Shown here piece after piece: positions 1 through 52,000 of a stretch of 64,000 nucleotides of DNA (position 1 is the stretch's first letter; the number at the start of each line of letters is the position of its first letter). A model generated the notes under the pieces. The model was not told where the DNA came from. It was given only the letters and a program-made list of their open reading frames with translations, and searched no databases. A program made the position numbers and the translations under genes. The stretch is taken from contig OZ022259.1 in assembly GCA_963978905.1 (NCBI GenBank), positions 53,462,727-53,526,726 of the forward strand. Direction: 5' to 3'. The DNA comes from Trichostrongylus colubriformis. Its lineage: Eukaryota > Nematoda > Chromadorea > Rhabditida > Trichostrongylidae.

Positions 1-420
1 TTACCTTAGCACCGAGTTCAGTTTGGGTCAATCAAAGCGAAACACTCAAGAAAATCACAAACAAAACCCAGTTTGGGTCAATTAAAGCGAAACACTCAAA
101 AAAAAACAGAAACGAAAAGTTCATCTCCTTATTCCGATCGATGCCACGTGGCAAAATGAAAGTGCAAATCCTGGCGGGACCCAAATATAATCCACAACAA
201 TGGCCGGCTAAGCCGCGGCGGGCAGCAGAGAGCAGTAGTCGCGCTAGTTGTGACGTCACAAGTTTGTAAAAGTGCACGACATTCTGTAAAAATCCTGGCG
301 GGACCCAACTTTCATCGCTGGCCGAGCCGCGACGCACAGCATTGAGCAGTAGTCGCGCAAGTTGTGACGTCACAGCAAATTAATTGTTCGCGCCAATTTA
401 CCGTCGAACTGTGAAAATCG
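1..420. repeat. Two short tandem duplications, one carrying CRE motifs
   Basis: A 31-base segment at 19-49 recurs at 69-99 with one mismatch. A second duplication, about 90 bases long, is seen at 166-258 and 290-375. Both of its units open with the same 18 bases (start AAATCCTGGCGGGACCCA) and end in AGTTGTGACGTCAC. The TGACGTCA palindrome is a full CRE/ATF-type site, but its regular recurrence is explained by the duplication. No coding potential is visible. It may be the edge of a repetitive element that extends beyond the window. Confidence 0.6.
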
Positions 421-539
421 CTAGAGGACCCTCACTGGTCCCGCCACGATCGCCAGCAACATACCTGCCCCCGCTACAATCCTCCTTATTTGGCAGCACA
501 TGTCGTTAGTAACCTTAGCTGTAACAGAGCCGTTGGGCG

Positions 540-780
540 TGTCTGACCAATCAGAGACGAGCAGCTCGCTCGTGATTGGTCGACGATTATAAGCACCGCC
601 TTCTGACAGCACACTTCAGCACCTCTGCAAAGTCAGCAGTGGACCAGTAGTACTGCGACCCCGCCCTCGCTCCGCCCAAGGGTGGAGTCAGCCAATCACA
701 GAAATCAGCCGACCAATCACAGAGCTAGGGCGGGGTTTAGCAGCTGTACTGTCATATCCGGCATTTGAATTTAGGGGTCC
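540..780. promoter_or_regulatory. CCAAT-box cluster with GC-rich inverted repeat (promoter-like)
   Basis: Four CCAAT pentamers lie at 547-551 (+), 575-579 (-), 692-696 (+) and 713-717 (+). A GC-rich block containing CCGCCC motifs sits between and beside them. An imperfect inverted repeat pairs about 648-667 with 727-749 around the two + strand boxes. CCAAT boxes near GC boxes are typical of metazoan promoters, but no gene start follows; a truncated mariner element begins at 816. It could equally be the terminal region of a DNA transposon with a promoter-like end. Confidence 0.25.
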
Positions 781-815
781 AGCACTACTGCAAACATGCT
801 GGACTTTTATCAGAG

Positions 816-1619
816 CATCTTTATCGATGACCTTCTGCCACGGTATAGGCAGATCATGGATGCCCTTGCTCCAGAAGGCCGGAAGCTGGAGCTCGAAGAA
901 GTTGCCGAGTTCCGCCTTGACCTCGTCGCGAGTTTTGAAGTCTTGGCCGTCCAGGTGGCGTTGGCTGTGGGAGAAAAAGTGGAAATCTGAAGGGGCCAGG
1001 TCTGGGGAGTACGGTGGGTATAGAAGTACGGTCCAACTGTACGACAGCAGCTCGGCCTTGGTCGATCTTGCGAAGTGCGGTCTGTGGAAGTAGACACGTT
1101 GTCGTGCTGGAAGTAGACATGTGACCGCCGCCGTAGCGAACTTTGGACATTGGCCTTCAATTCTCGTAATTGACGAACGTAGACGTCGGCGGATACTGTG
1201 GTACCTTCATCGAGCAGCTCCCAGTACTCTACGCCGTGTACGCTCCACCAACCGCGGTTTTCGTCTTCGATGGAATAGTCGCCTGACGCAAACTTCGAAT
1301 GCTACAACTACAGTGTACTTCTGCCGGGGGCATGCTCCTTGTGAACTTCTATCAGTCGTCTGCCGATATCCGCGGGTTCCTGGCCAGATAGCGATATAAA
1401 TAGTATGACGTTGCGGATGTGGTCTCTGGACCGCTTGAAATCGTGCGGCATTGTGGCGGAATGAATTTACTTTGGAGTGATTATTTTGCGGTACTTTGAA
1501 GAGCTTTTCATACTCATTCCAACGGTACCTCGCGCATCCATTTTCGTTAATTCGTTACTGAGTTATGATCTCTAGAAATCATCACTACCATTTGTCCGAT
1601 TTATTATGAATCAACCTAA
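816..1619 (-). mobile_element. Mariner deletion derivative, family 1, copy 1 (left end lost)
   Basis: The sequence matches the complete copy at 55396-56294 but starts abruptly at about 816, so the left terminal repeat is missing. The right terminal repeat is intact at 1590-1619 and is followed by TA at 1620-1621. On the minus strand, in broken frames, pieces of mariner transposase can be read: a catalytic HDN motif and downstream C-terminal block. The helix-turn-helix half is next to the right end. The block with the first catalytic Asp is absent, as in the other copy. Non-functional. Confidence 0.85.
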
Positions 1620-2489
1620 TACATTGATGATGACATAATTCCACGCTTTCTATACCTGGCTCTGTAATTTCTGTCGAAAGTGTAAGCAATTAGGGAGATC
1701 AAGCTGCAAACGTGTTCGGCGAGGTGCGAGGTATTGGGGTGGTGCATAATCTATGCGTCCTTTTTTCAACATTTCTTTAGCAAACAGTGATAGAATTGAG
1801 CAGAAATGTGTTCAAATGATTATTTGGGGGCGTTTACACCATCGCCATCAGGGACTTCCTATTTGGTAGTCGTCAAAACGTCAATTTCCACTACAAAACG
1901 ATGCAGCATTGAAAAGCCGTATCAATTATGCACCAACCTAATAATTAAGGAAGGCTCGAAGTAGGACCTGAGAGGTCGATCAAGACTAGAGTCCCTTTTC
2001 ACCCTATCTTGTCATAAGAAATTCCACGGGGTTATCGAAAGTTCACCGTCCAATAGGCTAAGTCTTCACCGTCCAACAGGCTAAGTAGCTCGCTCTGAGA
2101 TTGATTTCTCTCTAGAATTCCTTCGAGTAGACCTTCTTCAGGGATCTCTATTGGTGAGAGCGTGTTAGGTGTCAAGGTAATATCCACGGCATGCTGTGGC
2201 CGTCAAAGGGGAAAGGGGATGAGACCATGGTCACAGTTAAGCAGGTGTTAAGGAATAATGAGAGGGAAAGGGTCGTATTTTAGTTTGGAAAAGGAGGTCG
2301 CAGTATGGAAAGAATCCTTCAAGTAGTCCTCGACGACTTACTGCTGTTTTCAATCAGCACGAATCGGATTGTTTGTAGATATAGAAAGGTCGTCCATCAT
2401 TGAACATGCATATCTTTAATTGGGTAATAGTAATAATTGGGTAATACTATGATTTATCGAGTAATGCCCTTTCCAGGAACTCAGCTTAA

Positions 2490-2905
2490 AGAAATCGTCC
2501 GCGGAAAATGAGTTTTTGTGTTACCCATATATTTATGTTGTATTTGCCTAATGTTGGCCTCATGCAAAATTTCACGTGAAAAAATGTGAATCTGGCTGAG
2601 ATACAGCACCACAAAGTGCGGTCCAGGTGGGCGGGGCCTTCGCCTCGTCCCGTCGTCCGCCGTGGTCGGAGACGCATTGTAGGAACAGAAGGTTACGTAA
2701 ACAGTCCCACTCTCCGTTCCCAACGGCGGCGGACGACGGGACGAGGCTTTTACACGGAGGCCCGCCCACCTGGACCGCACTTTGTGGTGCTGTATCTCAG
2801 TCAGATTCACATTTTTTCGCGTGAAATTTTGCATGAGGCCAGCATTAGGCAAATACAACATAAACATATGGGTAACACAAAAACTCATTTTCCGTGGACG
2901 ATTCC
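2490..2905. mobile_element. TTAA-target fold-back MITE
   Basis: A 416-bp element with almost full-length inverted repeats. The left half (2490 to about 2650) is the reverse complement of about 2740-2905. Outer ends are GAAATCGTCC and GGACGATTCC. It is flanked by TTAA(A) at 2486 and 2906. The paralogous copy has only one TTAA here (20232-20235) with no insert, which gives the target duplication directly. TTAA targets are typical of piggyBac-type and some other cut-and-paste transposases. Open frames across the two arms are palindrome artefacts. A diverged relative lies at about 36430-36838. Confidence 0.85.
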
Positions 2906-3363
2906 TTAAAGTATGCCTGCAACATAAGATAGGGTGGGAGGTGTCGCAGGGGTCAGATTGGAGTTTGTTTCTGTACTTTCGAGCCGTTAGCTGTAGACTT
3001 CACCCACCACGGGTTTCTTTCATCCTCCTCAGGCCGCCACTAAAATTCTTATCCCTCTCCTTGAAAATAATTCTATTGCCACTACAAAGGAAGCTGCCGT
3101 AGTGTGACGTCTGATTGGTGAAATAAAGCACTTGCCGTTGTTGTGTCACAATACACGTACTTAGCCTTCCCCAAATTGACCCTGCTTTACTACTACTTCT
3201 TTGTTTTTCTAAGTCGCTTAAAAATTAACTTCCTGTGTTCCTTCGCACGCACCCCATGCGACTGAAAAAAAACTTTCTCTAAAGTTTTTCAAAATTTCTT
3301 AGCCCTCATGGTTGGTGTAGAGATCACTCGTTAAAATATCTGAATGAAGATTTTACTTTTCAG

Positions 3364-43266
<39,903 letters not shown>

Positions 43267-43281
43267 AATGTATTTTGAATG

Positions 43282-43287
43282 AATAAA
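43282..43287 (+). terminator. Poly(A) signal of the VWA gene
   Basis: AATAAA followed by a T-rich tract, just downstream of the stop codon. Short 3' UTRs are usual in nematodes. Confidence 0.75.
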
Positions 43288-43289
43288 GT

Positions 43290-44985
43290 TTTTTTTTCGT
43301 TTCAAAATTATTAATGGGAAAGGTCTGTGTACCATTTTGATGCTTCCCATGCCATATATTATGTGAACCGCGCGTTGCGCTGTAGAGTAGAATACGACTG
43401 TGTTTGCTTGTTTGTCTGGTTGTCACTAAATTTCTTCTGTGTCGCAGCAATGATGGGACCATAATATTTGTAGGTGATTTAGAAGAGGAAGGGGTGCTAA
43501 CATTGCATCAATGGCAGGTGATCTAGAGTGATAACAAATGATAGAAGCTGGTAAGGATCGTCGGGAGGCAAATAGCCTCGAATTCGTTGCGCTTTTCGCA
43601 TTGGTAGCCTGATACTCTTTCGTGATATGTGGTGTAGGATGGCAAGATTAGTATTGATAGTTTGAATCTTTTCTGTAATATTAGCGAGATTGTAAGGTGA
43701 AATATTTATTCACGGTTTTTTCGGCCATATCGTCTTTCCCAAAGGCCCAGTCCACCATCCGCTCGAGCGGACTCACTGACAACAATTAACGCGGAGTGGC
43801 GTTGTTCCGCTCTTGCGGTGGCGGACTGGACCTTTGAGGAGGACGATCTGGACGCAACATTGGGCCCTCAATAAATATTCCACCAGGCAACCTTGTTGGC
43901 ATGACAGAGAAGATTAAAACTCATAGGACGGGTGAAATGATGAGTGACAGAAAACGATTGGTGATTGAAGGTGGTGATAGCTGATCGGAATGATATGAAA
44001 CGCTGTCTGTCTATACGTTCGTCCCTCCTTCCGTCTGTCACGAAATTAGGTATCATATGAAAAATGACCTGTGGAGATGGGGACGAGTTCGGGATGGGTA
44101 GGGTATGGGACAACAAGTAGTGAGCACACACGGACAATACCAAGCCCCACCCACGGCGGGCGGAGCATGCTCTGAGACATACCATTTTCAGACCTAAATT
44201 GTTAATTGGATTCCAAAATGATCCAAACGTGGTAAAAAGATGGATTAAGGACAGCGACGAGTTTCAGAAAGTCATGTCGTAACTCGATTCCAACACAGCC
44301 TAGAGGCTAGGCAGAGTTAGTGGAAATAACTAGTGTACGAGCAATCTTGATCGAACCTGAAAGAGCGGAAGCACGCCCACCGTGGGCGAAGCGCATTTAG
44401 CCGTGTGCTGCTCACTATGAAAATGCAGTTTTTTTCGAGAGTGATTTAGAACAGGGAGAAAAAAGGTGGTTGGTTTTAGGTGGGACTATGAGCTGAAGAA
44501 AATTTCCAACGGTGGTCGGCCTTTTGAGGTGGTGGGTGGAGCTTGGGCATTACGTGAAAGACAGACGGGACAAGAAGTGAGGAGCAGATATGAACCAAGC
44601 TAAGCTCCACCCACGGTGGGCGGAGCATGCACCAAAACTTTGACACTTGAGCCGAAAATTATCAATTACGTTTCAGGATAGCCAGACGTGAGGAAAAGAT
44701 AGGTTAAGATCAACATGAGTTTCTCAAAGTCATGAAAGAGGCCTGAGGCGGTGCGTACAACAAAAATTCATAAGTCGGTTCCAATGCAACCTTGAAAGCA
44801 GGAAAAAATAGATGGAAATGACCAACGTCGAAGCCATGTTGAATATGCTTGGAGCGAGCGGGAACCCTTCCAAAGTGGGCGTAGCGAGATGTAGTAATGG
44901 GTGTAGATTAAAAGAAAAAGCAATTTCGATCGACCACTGACGCCCATGGTGTTACGCACGCAGTAATGTGCGCTAGCCCAACTGG
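43290..44985. repeat. Intergenic Helitron-family fragments
   Basis: Blocks resembling the Helitron family recur: GTCACTAAATTTCTTCTGTG (about 43422) and a GTCTGTCACGAAATTAGG block (44034). CCCACGGTGGGC-type hairpins occur near 44147, 44370 and 44590, then a GC hairpin and CCCAACTGG end at 44985 followed by T. The 44050-44900 part has roughly 450-bp partial repeats. The 5' terminus is not clear. Confidence 0.6.
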
Positions 44986-46887
44986 TAATTGATCAAGGTT
45001 GATAATGAGCGTTGGACGGCAAAAGTTACTGAATCCACCACGCATTCTGAGTTGTTTTGAAGGCACTGGCATTTTTCAGTGTTGTGTAAGGTGAGTGAGG
45101 CACAGATAACAGGCTATAGCAAGTGATAACTCGTGATCAGGCATAGTAAAAGCCGGTAAGAATAAGTGATACCTTTTTAGCGGTTAATATTACCTCAAAC
45201 ATTAATGGTCAGCATGTGGACATATCGAAGTGTTTCGAGCATCTGAGCTATCTGATTATCTGAGCTTTGAGATACTGGTGCTGTTTATAGAAATCCATAT
45301 TTTCTATCACACACTGCTGCGTATATTACGCTGTTGAGCTGAAAATTGAAGACCGTTATATGTAGTAGGAGCTCCATCGTTAACGACAAAATCATATCGC
45401 ATAAGTTCATCAGATGATGCGCGCAGTGCTGTGCAGTAACTGAGCCGACCTTTTCATGAAAAAAGTGCTCAAAGAAGCCAACAGTACTGAACGATGAAGG
45501 TTCCATGAAAGGATTATTGGTGGATTGTTCGTCGCAGACAAGATAGGGTGGATGCGTTATGACACTCTGGAAACAGTCTCTGTTCCTAGACGTGAACACA
45601 CGCTGGACCATGGAATAAGCAAAGTTGATAGATTAGGTACTGTAAAATTAGGTGATCTGGGATAGGGCGGTCCCAAAACCCATAGAGATAGCGTGAACAG
45701 CCCTGTTGTCGTTAAATATACGTGGTTATCACAGTCCTATGGAAATAGCAGTCAGGGACAAGAAAAAGCATCTCCTCTACTAGATCCGAGTTTTTTACTT
45801 TTTGTAAGTCGTTTTCTAAGTCTATCGTGGAAACCGTTTGTTACACTTGTTCTTCGTTCACACATTCAGTTATGATTGATACGACAAGTAAGCTATCTAT
45901 CAATTCAATAGCGCATCATTTCTCAGGAAGGTGGGTTTACTTGAAGTACCTGAGGAACTGCGCTAGGGATACGTGCTTCAATCATTAATTTTATCTGTGC
46001 TGGTAAAATTTCCGCATCCTTACCAGGCGGTATCCACATTTATGTCTGATCGTGTCTCAGCTTTGCAAATCGGCTCGGGATCTCACCAAAGAAAAAGGGT
46101 ACGACAATTCGGTTGCTGGTTGAAAATGAAAGTTAAGCGCCAGTTAATGCAGCAAAGGAGAAAAACGAAAGGTTATAGTTGGAACCCCAAAGAAAGACGT
46201 CTCTTTTGCTGTTAGTTTGGGCAATAGGTGTGATTTTTCCAGTTTGTTGCGTTAGCGACCTTCTAGTCGGACCACACCGGATCTGTGTCAAGTAATACAG
46301 CATACAACAATAGACACGAGAGATGGTCGTTCGGCACAATGCCCTAATTTGCCAATGGGGAATATGGGCCATTGCTGCCACCCGAACTCTACGGCCACGG
46401 TCGTAATTTGCGATGCCAGCGGCAGGGCGTGGCTGCGTATCTCTGCGTCTCCGCCTATGCCACCCTGCCTCGTTGTGAGCGTCATCTCTGCACTTCCCCG
46501 TGCCACTCTCCCTCTCTGCCTGTGAGCGTAGCCACGCCTTACCGGCGGTGAGTATGACCGCGGCCTAACCAGCCGACATATCTTCTACGACGAGCGACTC
46601 GTCCGCATCACCGACCTCAGATATTCGCTAATGGCATTTACCACTTAGAAGACTTCATTAAACAAACATTGCAAATTATTGCCTTTTGCGAAGTTGATTC
46701 TCTTCGACTAGTGAACTATTCGTGAATACTGGCTATTTTCCCTTTATTCGGCTTTTTCTGTCTCCTCTGAATTTTGACAATAGAAAACACTGGTTGTTTA
46801 CTCCAAGGTGGTTGTATTACAATCATTTTGTGTACTTGTGATACAAGTTACTTTTGAGTAATTTGCAGTGTTTATTTAACAGGGTCC
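44986..46887. other. Intergenic DNA, no gene recognised
   Basis: An inverted repeat pairs about 46385-46440 with 46510-46565 (GGCAGGGCGTGGCTGCG against CGTAGCCACGCCTTACCG). Short open frames have no domain or splice context. Confidence 0.45.
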
Positions 46888-48440
46888 TTAAAGACGGTGA
46901 TAGGAGTACTGTGGTAATTGAAAAATCCCTGAATAAAGTCCTTCGAGAACTAGGGGCCTAAGAAGCCTATTCATGGCGAAATCCCTGCCGAAAAACGTGC
47001 CCCGAGCTACAGGGTGGCGTAGTGGTTAACAGCTGACGCCTTTGGATGATAGACCCCGCCCCCGATGCCGACTATGCCGAGGAATGAAGGTGTAAAGTAG
47101 TGAGCATGACAGGAGAATGATAACTATCGCATCCTATCAAAGCCGTATTGATCGAAATGACGTGTGAAGGATACAACCGAATTACCCTACCACTACATTG
47201 TGGTAATCATCAATTAAAGGCACCAGTAGGGGTAAGGGAAAACTGAGATCTGGGAGTACATATTTTCTGAAAACGAACCTGCTACTTCAGAGGAGGTCAC
47301 ATGTCGCGAAAATCGCTTTGAAAAAACGCGGCTCGGGTTCTTATAGCGACCCCGCAGCTCGGTATGCCGTTGTGCGGTTATGTGGCCGGGGGAGTCGCGA
47401 TCGCAGCTGATGCACGCACTGTTCGCCGGCCGTGATTGCGTAACCCTGCGTCTATGTCGTCCTTCGCCGCCTGGGTCTCTCGGATTTGCCTGAGCCTTTT
47501 CGGAGAAGGAGCTTTGGCGTCGCGTACTCTGACCTGTCTGGTGTCTGACCCCGCGTGTTGCCGAAGAAAAACCCGGCGCACAGTGCGTGGTTTAGCTTAT
47601 ATCGGGAGTCGCTGTGAAGGGACGGGACAACGACCGCGGCCGGCTGGTTCAGACTCTGGCCTGTCTTCAGTCCACTCCGGCTGGTGACGCAGAGGACAAG
47701 AGAGGGACGGGGGATTTTCGGGTTCCCATTCCTCGGTTTTTTTTTGCGGTTTTAGGTCGTTCTTTCTTTACTGCTACATTGCTGAGCACATCTGCTATCA
47801 TATTCCACAGTCTGCCGATCACCCCTTCTGGTGTCTTCAAAAAAATCCGGGGGCTCATGATGTGGACGGGTTATCTGGAGAAGATACGTAGGATAGTTAG
47901 CGTTAGGGTAGCAACTATGGTCCATGAGCCTCGTATGGGAATTACCTGCAAGGGGTCGCGCCTAACACATACACCTATTATACACATGACTCACATGGTG
48001 GCGGTGGCGACCAAAACGCGGTGGTCAACTTTTCTTTTCACGGCTAAAGAACCTCAACGTCGGCTTTCAAAGTTTGGAAACAAGTCGGATTCCGCAGACC
48101 GTGATTTATTGCCACCGTAACCGTGTTCAAAGGACGCAAGCGCGTCCTTTAAAGATCTTGCCACCAGCACAGTCCTTTTAACACGGTGGAAGTTGGGGTT
48201 GTCGAAGAGGAGACAGATGCTTTACACCGACGTCGAAGTTCCTTTCCTCTCCAGGCTCAGACGAAAATTCATATTCCCTCAGCCAAAACATCTGTCTCAT
48301 CATTGACAGTCTTCCAACTTCCACCGTGTTCAGAGGACCGTGCTGGCGGCGAAATCTTTAAAGGACCCATATGCGTCCTTTAAAGAGGGTTACGGTGGGA
48401 ACAAATCACCGTCCTTCCAAATCCGCCTTGTAATTTGGAA
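46888..48440. repeat. TTAA-ended repeats and a large fold-back upstream of PPM1G
   Basis: TTAAAGACGG at 46888 and the following 110 bases resemble 58306-58430 (GGCGAAATCCC, CCCGAGCT). A degenerate tRNA A-box TGGCGTAGTGG lies at 47022. TTAAAGGCACCAGTAGGGG begins another member at 47214. 48085-48435 is an imperfect fold-back: CACGGTGGAAGTTGG (48181) against CCAACTTCCACCGTG (48316), with nested GCGTCCTTTAAAG palindromes. No gene. Confidence 0.55.
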
Positions 48441-49025
48441 TGGGATAGCTCATCTCAAATGCTACGCCTCGCAGGTCACGCCCCTAAGCGAATACTCGTG
48501 CTCCCCATCAAATTATAATGTTGTTAGCTATCCTATAGATGGAGAAATAGGTACATTACAACACTGAAGTGGACATTTGTCTAACTTTGGAACGGTTCCT
48601 GCAACGATTATAAGGACTGAGGTATCTAGTACATGGTGACATACAACTAGCCTTCTTGGTGGTATAGTCGAGCACTGCACTGTTTATTATGCAAATTCGC
48701 GTTAATCGACGCGGTCCTGCTCCCACCACGATAGTAGTGCGGTAAATATTCGAAAATTGGCTACGCGCCAATACAGCCCAGCCAATCGCTTCTGACCGCA
48801 GACTTTTTTGGCCATGCGTTTGCTTCAATTTGGTCTAGTCCTTTGTAACCTATTTCACTTTTTTCTTCTCACTATTTTGGATTAACGATCCACTTTCTTA
48901 TTTAGTTGAGATGATGCTATTTCGATTATTTTTGTCCACAATCCAAGTGATTTCAGTGTATTTGGCATGAAAATTCCGCTATTTTGCCAATAATTCATTG
49001 AACGGCTTCTGCATATTTATATATC
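48441..49025 (+). promoter_or_regulatory. PPM1G upstream region with possible trans-splice acceptor
   Basis: A TGATTTCAG at 48948-48956 followed by TGTATTTGGC is the best acceptor-like site before the ATG at 49026. In nematodes it could receive a spliced leader. No clear TATA or CCAAT element is visible. The assignment is inferred from position. Confidence 0.3.
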
Positions 49026-52000
49026 ATGGGAGCGTACCTCGATAAGCCAGTAACTGAAAAAGAATCCGAAAGTGGTCAAGGAAATGGCTTGACCTACGGC
49101 GCCACATGTATGCAGGGATGGCGTGTGAAACAGGAGGTAGGTGATTGCCATTATTTTCCGGCAAAGAAAGTAAAACTGAATTAAAAATCAGCCGCGGTTT
49201 CAATGTAAAACGTGGATCCAAAAACGTATTAATTTGCAACACGCGGAAGTCCCAACCATTTGAGAATAGTGCCTGGGCTTTTGAAAATCATTTTATTGTT
49301 TTCTAGTTTTCAGTATCACATATCACAAAGCTTTTATAAAATAACAAATTTTAATGGCTTCTTTTAAAGTGCGCATGAACTGTAATGACTATGAAATTAA
49401 CTAAGACATTTACTCACTGGAGAAAAGCCATGAAAATATTGGGAATCCAAGGTTTGATTTTTCTCAGGGTCAGGCTTAGCTTACAAGGCTTTCGAAATAT
49501 TTTACCGCATAATTGTCTATTTTTTGAAAATCATCTCTATGGTTATGATCTGCTTGCAGTGCGAAAAAGTTGCAGATCGAAGTCAAGGAATGAAATACAA
49601 TGTACACCTTTTGAACCGTGAAATCTGTGTGAGGATGAGACCTCGTATTTTCTAGGTTATTCTGTCCTCTTTCTTCTTTCGCCTGTCCGGCATCAACATC
49701 TATAGCCTTTTACATCGCTATAGTACGCGATATTCCCGTGAGATAAAGTTTGCTCGTTGACGATGGCGATAACGACCGTTTTTCCAAAAATGTTTAAGTA
49801 TACTCCCCATCTGCAAGGTTGCACAAAATCCCGATCTTAGTAAATTTACTACGAAGCTCGCGCTTTCAAAAATGTCAATAGTAGTGGGTCATTTGAAACA
49901 CTTTCAACAGTACTTGTAAGGGTACAAGTAGTGCTTTTCATCTTTTTCGGTGTTAGCTTCAGAGTTGTCCCACACTTCTCGCTAAACTCATATTATGCAT
50001 ATATAGGCTTTCTTGGATTTTGTGAATTTACTGCGGAGTTAGTTGGTGTCAATTCCAGGATGCTCACAATTGCATTATTGAATTAAACGGTGACTGGAGT
50101 ATGTTTGCTGTGTATGACGGTCATGGTGGCGATGAAGTGTCTAAATTTACAGCAATGAAATTTCCAGAATTCCTGAAGGAGAGGTAGTTTGATTGGCATT
50201 CATATGATTTACATTCCACTTTTAGATTTGCTGTTCATTAGTCGTTTTTAATGTAGTAACACACACATTCCTACATTTCATTAGTCGTAACCATGAACAT
50301 ATTTTGTGGCTTTAGATTAGTTTCTGCTTGAATATGTCATATGGATTGAAAGCATCAATCTGTAGATGATAGTTTCGAAGAATGCCTGCTAGGATACCGT
50401 ATTAAATTCATAAGCAATAGGTGCGCACTAGTCCAGTGGATTCCAAAAAAGCTGAAATCGAAATCATTTTATCGTTCATTGTTTGAAACTAACAGATTGA
50501 GCTTAGGCTCTATGCAGTGGTTGTGCAACTCAGTCATTTCGATGATGGTCTTTTTGGTTTTTCCTGATTCCCCCTCCACAGAGTGCTGCACAAAGCTCAC
50601 TCGAACCACAATGCTGCACTTTTCGTTACGTGTCAATAGATTTGGGTCCTGAAATGCTGATAGGGCATTGATTGTATGCAATTATTCGTTAAACACCAAT
50701 GCTCCCATGACGCTACCCCACGAGTATGAAGGCCAACGTTCGTAAAAAATCATGGGAAAAATATACCGAAAAAACTGATTAGGATTGGAGTGGCCTTCCC
50801 TAAATTAGCTGTCAACGGCTACCGAATTAGTGCCCTTTTCGTGCCACTGTAAAGAGTGAGGCAATCAGGCTGAAGGGACGAAACAGGTACCGATTCCAAT
50901 CGATTTTTTGACTGTTCCCACCTACAAGACATGCTGCCTATTTTATATCGCTTTGCTGGATCGGCACTATTCAACTATCACTACCCCAGATACCGCGAGT
51001 TGGGGCAAAAAAAAAATAATTTTCGCTAAAACTTCGCCCAGGGGGGTTATTCGGGGTGCTGATCGCGAATATGACATCCGTTTTTGACCTTTGCGCCAAT
51101 TTGGTGCAATTGCACCATGTTGGTGCAACAAACGTTTTTCGCCAATTTTCTTTAAAATTCTCATCTAGCAGCTATTCAGAATGCTGATCACGAATATGAC
51201 ATTGATTTACAGCGCGAGCGCCGTTTTCAGCGTCTTTCAAGACTGCGCCAGTCATGTTCATTTTTGTTACAGTGCTTATATAGCTAGAGAGCGTCATCTT
51301 TCCGCTGCCGTCTTTCATTTGATACTACCCTACAACCATCATTGCATTTAAAGGGGAGGAAAGGTTCCTTTCCTTTGTAGGACTTAGCTTAAACTTGCGG
51401 GAACAGTGTGTTGCCCCTACCATATTAGCACTGTGATGGAACTAGATGACACTAGCACTTGAACGGATGTCACATTCGTGATCAGCACTCCTAATAACCC
51501 CCCTGGGCAAAATTCCAGCGATTTTGATGAAAACGAGTTGTTGCACTAACATGGTGCAGTTGCACCAATTTGGCGCAAACGCCAAAAATGGGTGTCATAT
51601 TCGTGATCAGCACCCCGAATAACACCCCTGGGTAAAGTTTCAGCGAAAACTTTTTTCGACCAACTCGCGGTATCTGGGGTAGTGATAGATGAATAGTGCC
51701 GCTGGATCTTATTCAAAGTAACACGGATGATGCAAGATAGCCTTTTCAGGGTACCTACCTTTTCTTCGAAATTATCTGTTTCAACATTTTTGTGATCAAC
51801 GGCATGTCACTTTATTTCAGAGAGTTCTGGGCAAGCGACGATCTTGTTCCCACTTTACAACAAATATTTGTCGATTTTGATGAAGTATTACGGTCAGAAG
51901 ATGTTATGAAGGAGTTGAAGGTTTGTTTGTCACGGGGATTGACATGTGCACTTTTCTTGCTTGACTTGTTCATATTGTGCGTTGAAGTGGTAGTTGATAG

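Noticed and set aside
2481..3102. Overlapping 60-135 codon frames on both strands
   Set aside because: They are mirror translations of the fold-back MITE arms at 2490-2905.
47000..47090. tRNA gene around the A-box at 47022
   Set aside because: No B-box or cloverleaf could be formed. It looks like a decayed tRNA-derived repeat head.
47378..48120. GC-rich open frames (60-168 codons) on both strands
   Set aside because: They overlap on both strands, lack domains, and part of the region recurs as a dispersed repeat near 35080.
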